Shown here: positions 59,098 through 64,000 of the stretch, piece after piece
Layout: each line of letters begins with the position of its first letter
How positions within the stretch are numbered: the first letter of the stretch is position 1
Assembly (NCBI RefSeq): GCF_008386505.1
Contig: NZ_VUNZ01000003.1
Location: 372,001-436,000 of the forward strand
Direction: 5' to 3'
Length of the DNA: 64,000 nucleotides
Source of the DNA: Chryseobacterium sediminis
GTDB taxonomy: Bacteria > Bacteroidota > Bacteroidia > Flavobacteriales > Weeksellaceae
Position numbers and translations under genes: made by a program
Notes under the pieces: generated by a model
What the model saw: only the letters and a program-made list of their open reading frames with translations
The model's database searches: none
Told to the model about the DNA's origin: nothing

Positions 59098-60450
59098 ATG
59101 GAAAAACTCACTTTTGCAGATTTTGACCTGCCGGTTAAAATTCTTGATGTTTTAGCGGATTTGGAATTATTTGAACCTACACCTATTCAGGAGAAGAGCT
59201 TAAAACCTATTCTTTCAGGTAGAGATGTAATGGGAATTGCACAGACCGGAACCGGAAAAACATTAGCTTACCTTTTACCCGTTCTGAAAACATGGAAATA
59301 CAGCAAAACCGGAAATCCAACTGTTTTGGTGCTTGTTCCTACTAGAGAATTGGTGGTACAGGTAACTGAAATCCTTGAGAAACTGACAGAAAATATTACT
59401 GCAAGAGTAATCGGAATATACGGAGGGAAAAATATCAATACTCAAAAACTATTGTTCAATGATGGTTGTGATATTTTGGTAGGAACACCGGGAAGAGTGA
59501 TGGACCTTTCCATAGACAATGCTATTTCGCTTAAAGAAGTTCAGAAATTAGTCATTGATGAATTTGATGAGATGCTTAACTTAGGTTTCAGACCACAGCT
59601 TACTCATATTTTTGAAATGATGAAGCCGAAGAGACAAAACATTCTTTTCTCTGCAACAATGACGGAAGCAGTAGATGAAATGCTGGATGTATACTTTGCA
59701 AACCCGATTGAAATTTCATTGGCAAAATCCGGAACACCACTTGAGAAAATTGAACAGACAGCTTATAAAGTAGAAAACTTCAATACTAAGATCAACTTAC
59801 TTGAACATTTGCTGAAGAATGAGACAGATATGTCTAAGGTCTTGATTTTTAATAATAATAAAAGACATGCCGATCTGCTCTTCACTAAAATTGATGAGCT
59901 TTTCCCTGGACAGTTTGATGTGATTCACTCCAACAAATCTCAGAACTACAGACTTAAGGCGATGAAAAGCTTTGAGAACGAAGAAGTAAGAGGTTTGATT
60001 ACTACAGACGTAATGGCAAGAGGTCTTGATATTTCCAATGTTACGCATGTTATCAACTTTGAAACACCGGATATTCCTGAGCAGTACATCCACAGAATCG
60101 GTAGAACAGGTAGAGCAGATAAAGAAGGAAAGGCGGTTACTTTTGTAACTAAAAAAGAAGAACCTTTGATTCTTGATATTGAGCTATTGATGGATAAAGA
60201 ATTGAAATTTAATGAATTCCCTGAAGAAGTTAAAATCAATCCTAAAAAGATCGCTGATGAAGAAGATCAGATTGTTATGAAAAACCCTGCACAGGTAAAA
60301 CTGAATGAAGGAGGAGGAGCATTCCACGAGAAGAAAGCTAAAAATACAAAAGAAAACTGGGGTGGACCTTCCAAAAGAAAAGCACCTAAGAAGTTTGGAG
60401 CGAACAGAGCCCAGCAGAAAGCCATATCAAAATCGAAAAGAAAGAAATAA
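59098..60450 (+). CDS. DEAD-box RNA helicase
   Basis: 450 residues. All core motifs: Q motif EPTPIQEKSL, Walker A AQTGTGKT, Ia PTRELVVQ, GG, Ib GTPGRVMDL, II as DEFD (not DEAD), III SAT, IV VLIFNNNK, V TTDVMARGLDI and VI HRIGRTGR. The C-terminal tail (about 395-450) is Lys/Arg-rich and disordered (ENWGGPSKRKAPKKFG), typical of ribosome-assembly or cold-adaptation helicases. Exact RNA target unknown. The promoter is close to the ATG; bidirectional terminator downstream. Confidence 0.95.
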   Translation: MEKLTFADFDLPVKILDVLADLELFEPTPIQEKSLKPILSGRDVMGIAQTGTGKTLAYLLPVLKTWKYSKTGNPTVLVLVPTRELVVQVTEILEKLTENITARVIGIYGGKNINTQKLLFNDGCDILVGTPGRVMDLSIDNAISLKEVQKLVIDEFDEMLNLGFRPQLTHIFEMMKPKRQNILFSATMTEAVDEMLDVYFANPIEISLAKSGTPLEKIEQTAYKVENFNTKINLLEHLLKNETDMSKVLIFNNNKRHADLLFTKIDELFPGQFDVIHSNKSQNYRLKAMKSFENEEVRGLITTDVMARGLDISNVTHVINFETPDIPEQYIHRIGRTGRADKEGKAVTFVTKKEEPLILDIELLMDKELKFNEFPEEVKINPKKIADEEDQIVMKNPAQVKLNEGGGAFHEKKAKNTKENWGGPSKRKAPKKFGANRAQQKAISKSKRKK

Positions 60451-60453
60451 AAT

Positions 60454-60486
60454 AAAAAACGATTCCCTTATCAGGAATCGTTTTTT
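60454..60486. terminator. Bidirectional terminator after the helicase gene
   Basis: AAAAAACGATTCC (60454-60466) pairs with GGAATCGTTTTTT (60474-60486). Serves the helicase and the convergent TPR gene. Confidence 0.88.
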
Positions 60487-60490
60487 ATTT

Positions 60491-61456
60491 TTAATCGAAT
60501 TGAATGTTGTTATTTTTTAAAATTTCTTTAAACTTATCTGTTTTACCTTCCTCTTTCATAATCTTGTAAATATATCCAATCATTTTTTCAGCATCTGATC
60601 GGTAAGGCGATTTTTGTTCAGAATAAATCCTGTAGGCTTTACAAATGTTGTCAAGACCTTTCTCGTTATTTTTCAGATGAGTAAAGTAGACCTGTCCCAT
60701 TCCATAATACACTTCCGGATCACCGGGATATACTTTATCAAAATCGTTATAGGCATCAATAGCTTTCTGGTATTCCTTCTTATAAACATACGTTATTGCT
60801 ATATTCTGTAAAGGCATTTTACCTGTTGGATCAGCAGCCAATGACTGTTTATAAGCATTAAGAGCTTTATCATATTCCCCGATTCTTCTATAAGAAATTC
60901 CCAGATTATCCCATGCGTAAATGAATTTCGGATCAATATTTACCGCTTGTTCATAATTTTGAATAGCTTCTTTCCAGTTTTCTGCTTTTCCTGCATCGAC
61001 ACCTTTTTCATAGAAATCAACTGCCGCATCATTCTTTGAGAACTTGTCATAACTGGTTTCGGTAGCTTGGGTAGCTCTTTGCACGCTCTTGCAGTTTTGC
61101 ATCAGATAGCGTTCAAGTTCATTATAGCTGTCTTTGTACTGCGCTGAATTTTTATTGGTATTAAAAGTCAGGTTAATCTGCTTTTTTCCATTTACTTTAG
61201 GTGCATTTTCCGATTGTTTTTCTGCTCCTTTCAAAAGAGTAGATATTTGAAGCGCTCCGGTGTATTTGTCAATACATTCATGAACATCTTTTATAATATC
61301 TTCTTTCTTCCTGTTTGACAGAGAAATAGAATCAGCGCACTTACAGGCATTATCTGAAAGCTCCTGAAGAATTGTTTTTTCATTAGGTTTCTCCTGAGAA
61401 AATGAAAGAGAATAAAATAAAACGAAAAATAAAATGGTTATTGGTTTTTTTATCAT
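60491..61456 (-). CDS. Secreted tetratricopeptide-repeat protein
   Basis: 321 residues with a signal peptide (to about SFSQ, residue 21). The N-terminal part (25-120) has a CxC pair (NACKCADSI), HEC and NC. The C-terminal part (about 150-280) has at least three TPR units: AVDFYEKGVDAGKAENWKEAIQNYEQAVNIDPKF, AWDNLGISYRRIGEYDKALNAYKQSLAADPTG, NIAITYVYKKEYQKAIDAYNDFDKVYPGD, and a fourth weaker one. A periplasmic protein-protein scaffold; partner unknown. It starts 10 bp after the SGNH gene, so they form an operon. Confidence 0.87.
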   Translation of the reverse strand: MIKKPITILFFVLFYSLSFSQEKPNEKTILQELSDNACKCADSISLSNRKKEDIIKDVHECIDKYTGALQISTLLKGAEKQSENAPKVNGKKQINLTFNTNKNSAQYKDSYNELERYLMQNCKSVQRATQATETSYDKFSKNDAAVDFYEKGVDAGKAENWKEAIQNYEQAVNIDPKFIYAWDNLGISYRRIGEYDKALNAYKQSLAADPTGKMPLQNIAITYVYKKEYQKAIDAYNDFDKVYPGDPEVYYGMGQVYFTHLKNNEKGLDNICKAYRIYSEQKSPYRSDAEKMIGYIYKIMKEEGKTDKFKEILKNNNIQFD

Positions 61457-61466
61457 GAGTTATAGT

Positions 61467-62123
61467 TTATTTCAGGTAAGGAGTGATCACTTTAGTCCAG
61501 ATTTTATATCCCTCCGGTTTAAAATGAAGCATATCTTCTACAAAAATATCTTTTCTTACATTTCCATTAGCATCTTCCATTGCTTTAGTCACATCAATGA
61601 ATTCAGCATTGGGTTCTTTCTTCATAAATGCAGCAATCTTTTTGTTGGCAATTCTCATTTGCGGCCAGATCACTTCTCTGCTTGGTGAGTATTTGATAGA
61701 GATATAATCAACTTCAATATTAGGAAATCTTTCACGTATTTTCTTGTAAAAAGTTTTGTATCTGTCAACCACTACTTTTGCTTTTAGCTGATGGTTGTCT
61801 GCAAAATCATTTTCACCACAGTAAATAATGATCTGTTTAGGCTGATAGGGAGCTAAAAGATCACTCGCAAAATCATTAAGATCCGTAAGTCTGGATCCTC
61901 CGAATCCTCTGTTGATGATTTTCTTATCAGGAAAATAATCTGCTATATCAGTCCATTTGGTGAATGATGAGCTTCCCAGAAACAGAATAGCATCCTTTGG
62001 CGGCGGGTTTTGCTGATCCTGTTTTTTGAATTCCTGGATGTCCTGCCAGAACATTGGCTTTTTCTCCTGTGAAAAGGCAATAGCAAAGTACAGCAATAGA
62101 AATGCTGATAGAATCTTCTTCAT
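61467..62123 (-). CDS. Secreted SGNH/GDSL hydrolase
   Basis: 218 residues with a signal peptide (to about AFSQ). SGNH blocks: I ILFLGSSSF (nucleophile Ser), II NRGFGGSRL (Gly), III YCGENDFA (Asn), V DMLHFKPEGY (Asp and His). The block layout is close to that of acetyl-esterase/platelet-activating factor acetylhydrolase-type enzymes. It probably removes acyl groups from polysaccharide or lipid in the periplasm; substrate unknown. Cotranscribed with the TPR gene downstream (10 bp gap). Confidence 0.92.
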   Translation of the reverse strand: MKKILSAFLLLYFAIAFSQEKKPMFWQDIQEFKKQDQQNPPPKDAILFLGSSSFTKWTDIADYFPDKKIINRGFGGSRLTDLNDFASDLLAPYQPKQIIIYCGENDFADNHQLKAKVVVDRYKTFYKKIRERFPNIEVDYISIKYSPSREVIWPQMRIANKKIAAFMKKEPNAEFIDVTKAMEDANGNVRKDIFVEDMLHFKPEGYKIWTKVITPYLK

Positions 62124-62154
62124 TATATTCAGTTTTAAATTAGATATAAAAGTA

Positions 62155-62182
62155 ATAAAAAACTCCCGATTTAGCGGGAGTT
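62155..62182 (-). terminator. Terminator of the lipocalin-like lipoprotein gene
   Basis: AACTCCCG (62161-62168) pairs with CGGGAGTT (62175-62182); the A-run to the left is a T tract on the minus strand. Confidence 0.83.
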
Positions 62183-62189
62183 CTATAAT

Positions 62190-62660
62190 TTATCTTTTGT
62201 AAGTAACGTAAGGGATATCAGGAATTTTATCTCCATCCATATCAAAAAGTCCGGATTTCTGAGCAAGTCTAAAATCTTTACCGGTCAACATATCAACTCT
62301 GTAGGTGATAGGTGATTCTTCCTCACCCTCACCAAACTTAATTCCTATAACTTTTGAATCTGCATCATAAGTATATCTTCCTTCTGTTTTTGGAGATGGA
62401 GTACAGTCAGCACCTGTTCCTGTATAGGCTGTATAGCTTACATAATAGTCTGTTCTTAAGAAAAGAGTATTTTTGGTTGCACATCCAGTTAGTGTCTCGG
62501 TATAAAGCACTGTTTTATTATCTTTTCCGGAAATTACTTCCCTTTTAACTTCCTTCCAATCTCCCTTCATGATCTCCATATCGTAAGCTTCAAGATTGTC
62601 ATCTTTACAAGAAGTAAGTGCCAGGGCAGAAAAGGCAAATAAAAGTAGCTGTTTTTTCAT
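62190..62660 (-). CDS. Lipocalin-like lipoprotein
   Basis: 156 residues from ATG 62660 (MKKQLLLFAFSALALTSC); a GTG two codons upstream is possible. Lipobox LTSC near residue 18 followed by KDD. The mature part starts with a GDWKEVKREV strand and shows alternating strands with TYDADSKVIGIKFGEG and ITYRVDMLTGKDFRL, the pattern of the Bacteroidota lipocalin-like (DUF4488/lipocalin_4) lipoproteins. No known ligand. The C-terminal DMDGDKIPDIPY looks like a calcium loop. Single gene with terminator. Confidence 0.78.
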   Translation of the reverse strand: MKKQLLLFAFSALALTSCKDDNLEAYDMEIMKGDWKEVKREVISGKDNKTVLYTETLTGCATKNTLFLRTDYYVSYTAYTGTGADCTPSPKTEGRYTYDADSKVIGIKFGEGEEESPITYRVDMLTGKDFRLAQKSGLFDMDGDKIPDIPYVTYKR

Positions 62661-62860
62661 TTTCACAAATTTAAGAATATGCTAAAATATAAATAAATTT
62701 GAAATATCTGTAATGAAATAATGATTTTTTAAACGAATGTTTGTAAATTGAATAATTTTGAGGGGGAAATCAGTATTTTCAAGCGTATAAAGCTGTTAAA
62801 AGAATAAGAAATTAATTAAAAGAGCCTAAACAGAACATACTAATATTATCTAAAATCAAA

Positions 62861-62883
62861 AGAAGCGGGCTAAAACCCGCTTC
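62861..62883. repeat. GCGGGCTAAAACCCGC hairpin repeat, copy 2
   Basis: GAAGCGGG (62862-62869), loop CTAAAA, CCCGCTTC (62876-62883). Matches the element at 44711. The rest of the 62661-62959 gap is AT-rich with no other feature seen. Confidence 0.7.
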
Positions 62884-62959
62884 AATATAAATTAATTGCT
62901 ACTCTTGCAGTCAAAATTTAAAAGGTCCGGCATAATTTTAAACCTTAAACCTTGAACTT

Positions 62960-64000
62960 CTAGTAGCTCATCTCTACAATTTTATAAGCATCTTGCGGAG
63001 TTAATTTTTTATACTCTCCAAGACCTAGCCAGTTTCTGTCTGTAAAGGCTTTTTCAACCTTTTCAGCTGTTCCTTTAAAGTCTTCCGTATATTCAGAAAG
63101 TTTGGTTTTGATATGAAGGCTGTGGAAGAATTCCTCCATTTTTTTGATTCCCAATTCTGCTTTTTCTTCTACACTTCCGTCCTTTATTCCCCATACTCTT
63201 TCTGCATATTGTGCCAGTTTTCCTTTTTTATCATCAAAATTATAACGATAGTGGGATGGGGCAATAATTGCCAGTGTTCTTGCATGATCAATACCGAAAT
63301 AAGCAGTCAGCTCGTGACCCATAGCATGTACTGCCCAGTCTGTAATTACTCCTTTCTGGATCAGTCCGTTCAGAGCCATTGTACAGCACCACATAAAGTT
63401 TCCGGCAGCATCATAGTTGAAATCATCAGCCAATACTTTAGGAGCGGTTTCCTGAAGACTGATCAGAATGCTTTCTGCAATTCTTTCCTGAAGGTCAGCA
63501 GAAGAAGGAGCAGTCATGTATTGTTCCAGCACGTGAGTGTAGGCATCTGTAATTCCGTTCACAATTTGGTTTTTAGGAATTGATCTGATTACTTCCGGAT
63601 CTAAAACTGAAAACTGTGGGAAAAGTCCAGGTCCTCCTGAAGACAATTTTTCATTAGTTTCTCTTCTTGAAATCACATATCCTGAATTCATTTCTGAACC
63701 GGTTGCAGGCAGTGTTAAAATACTTCCGAACGGCATTCCTTCCCCTTTAAAAGTTCTTACTGACTTTCTCAGAATATCCCATGGCTCACCAGCATAATTA
63801 GCTGCAGCAGAGATAAATTTCGTTCCGTCAATCACAGATCCGCCGCCAACAGCAAGAAGGTAAGTGATATTTTTTTCTTTAATAAAGCTTAAAGCATTGA
63901 TTAAGACTTCATATTCAGGATTGGCAGGAACTCCGCCAAATTCATATACTTCATGATCTTTCAAAGCCTCTTTTACCTGATCGTAAACACCATTGTTTTT
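62960..64000 (-). CDS. Iron-containing alcohol dehydrogenase (YqhD/BDH-like), N terminus off the window
   Basis: At least 346 residues are visible; the frame runs open through the right edge, so the start is outside the window (an internal TTG at 63964 is not the start). Type III iron/zinc alcohol dehydrogenase: cofactor motif LAVGGGSVIDGTKFISAAANY, TGSEMNSGYVISRRETNEKL, and metal-ligand region AVHAMGHELTAYFGIDHARTLAIIAPSHYRY. The match to NADPH-dependent YqhD/butanol dehydrogenases is close; it reduces aldehydes, including lipid-peroxide-derived ones. C-terminal DAYKIVEMSY is intact. Confidence 0.93.
   Translation of the reverse strand, partial: KNNGVYDQVKEALKDHEVYEFGGVPANPEYEVLINALSFIKEKNITYLLAVGGGSVIDGTKFISAAANYAGEPWDILRKSVRTFKGEGMPFGSILTLPATGSEMNSGYVISRRETNEKLSSGGPGLFPQFSVLDPEVIRSIPKNQIVNGITDAYTHVLEQYMTAPSSADLQERIAESILISLQETAPKVLADDFNYDAAGNFMWCCTMALNGLIQKGVITDWAVHAMGHELTAYFGIDHARTLAIIAPSHYRYNFDDKKGKLAQYAERVWGIKDGSVEEKAELGIKKMEEFFHSLHIKTKLSEYTEDFKGTAEKVEKAFTDRNWLGLGEYKKLTPQDAYKIVEMSY

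Noticed and set aside
59568..59582. DEFD instead of DEAD in motif II as a sign of an inactive helicase
   Set aside because: The first, second and fourth residues that bind Mg-ATP are kept and all other motifs are intact; substitutions at the third position occur in active helicases.
63962..63964. TTG at 63964 as the start of the alcohol dehydrogenase gene
   Set aside because: The frame stays open to the right edge and the upstream codons match the family (GVYDQVKEAL before KDHEVYEFGG), so the true start lies beyond the window.

Overview
The window comes from a low-GC member of the Bacteroidota, most likely Flavobacteriia of the Chryseobacterium/Elizabethkingia type. This is inferred from gene content and style: SusC/SusD/SusE transport, a probable type IX secretion (T9SS) C-terminal domain, DUF2339/DUF4349/DUF2891 proteins, short intergenic repeats, and promoters with the Bacteroidota -7 element TAnnTTTG. 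In several cases a -33 TTG sits 19-21 bp upstream of that element. No tRNA, rRNA, insertion sequence, prophage or CRISPR array was recognised.

Layout. 1-4.5 kb: tail of a Cys-rich small peptide gene; a minus-strand run of idi, a secreted protein and gcvT; a HAD-like protein with serA; mscL. 4.7-14.8 kb: NAD(P)HX repair fusion enzyme, an N-terminally extended lgt, yidD divergent from rarA, a secreted protein, a large DUF2339 membrane protein, a GINT-motif surface protein, pheA and a hotdog thioesterase. 14.9-18.1 kb: dnaA, then a tight three-gene run (low-molecular-weight phosphatase, NTF2-like secreted protein, RsmI-like methyltransferase). 18.6-20.4 kb: a secreted multidomain lytic polysaccharide monooxygenase. 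20.6-23.2 kb: DUF4349 lipoprotein, DUF2891 protein and an Mpo1-like membrane protein. 23.3-28.4 kb: AraC-type regulator followed by a tripartite drug-efflux operon (TolC, HlyD/EmrA, DHA2-like MFS). 28.6-31.5 kb: a methyltransferase and metG.

31.9-44.7 kb is a starch/maltodextrin utilisation locus: SusC, SusD, SusE, GH97 alpha-glucosidase, GH13 amylase, an NTF2-like protein and an inner-membrane MFS sugar transporter. It is interrupted by an opposite-strand sterol-desaturase-like gene. Together these would bind and import malto-oligosaccharides, hydrolyse them in the periplasm or at the surface, and take up the resulting sugar. No dedicated regulator lies in the window, but the leader of susC carries two inverted repeats.

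44.8-47.3 kb looks like quinone/electrophile defence: azoR divergent from an HxlR-type regulator with a perfect 10-bp inverted repeat between them, then a pirin and an FMN reductase. 47.3-47.5 kb holds an unexplained short transcription unit: a well-formed promoter, a 24-codon ORF and a terminator. 47.6-53.9 kb is a purine cluster (purM, purN, purH, purD, guaA) whose junctions carry intergenic repeats. 54-64 kb is mixed: two small membrane-anchored proteins, a GNAT-nitrilase fusion, a second Cys-rich leader-type peptide, a UbiB/ABC1 kinase, a DEAD-box helicase, TPR and SGNH proteins, a lipoprotein, and the C-terminal part of a YqhD-like alcohol dehydrogenase running off the right edge.

Points most worth a second look: the 24-codon promoter/ORF/terminator unit; the recurrent -7 element 4-7 nt from start codons (predicted leaderless mRNAs); the azoR/HxlR operator; the exported extension on Lgt; and two unlinked six-cysteine peptides with no visible maturation genes.
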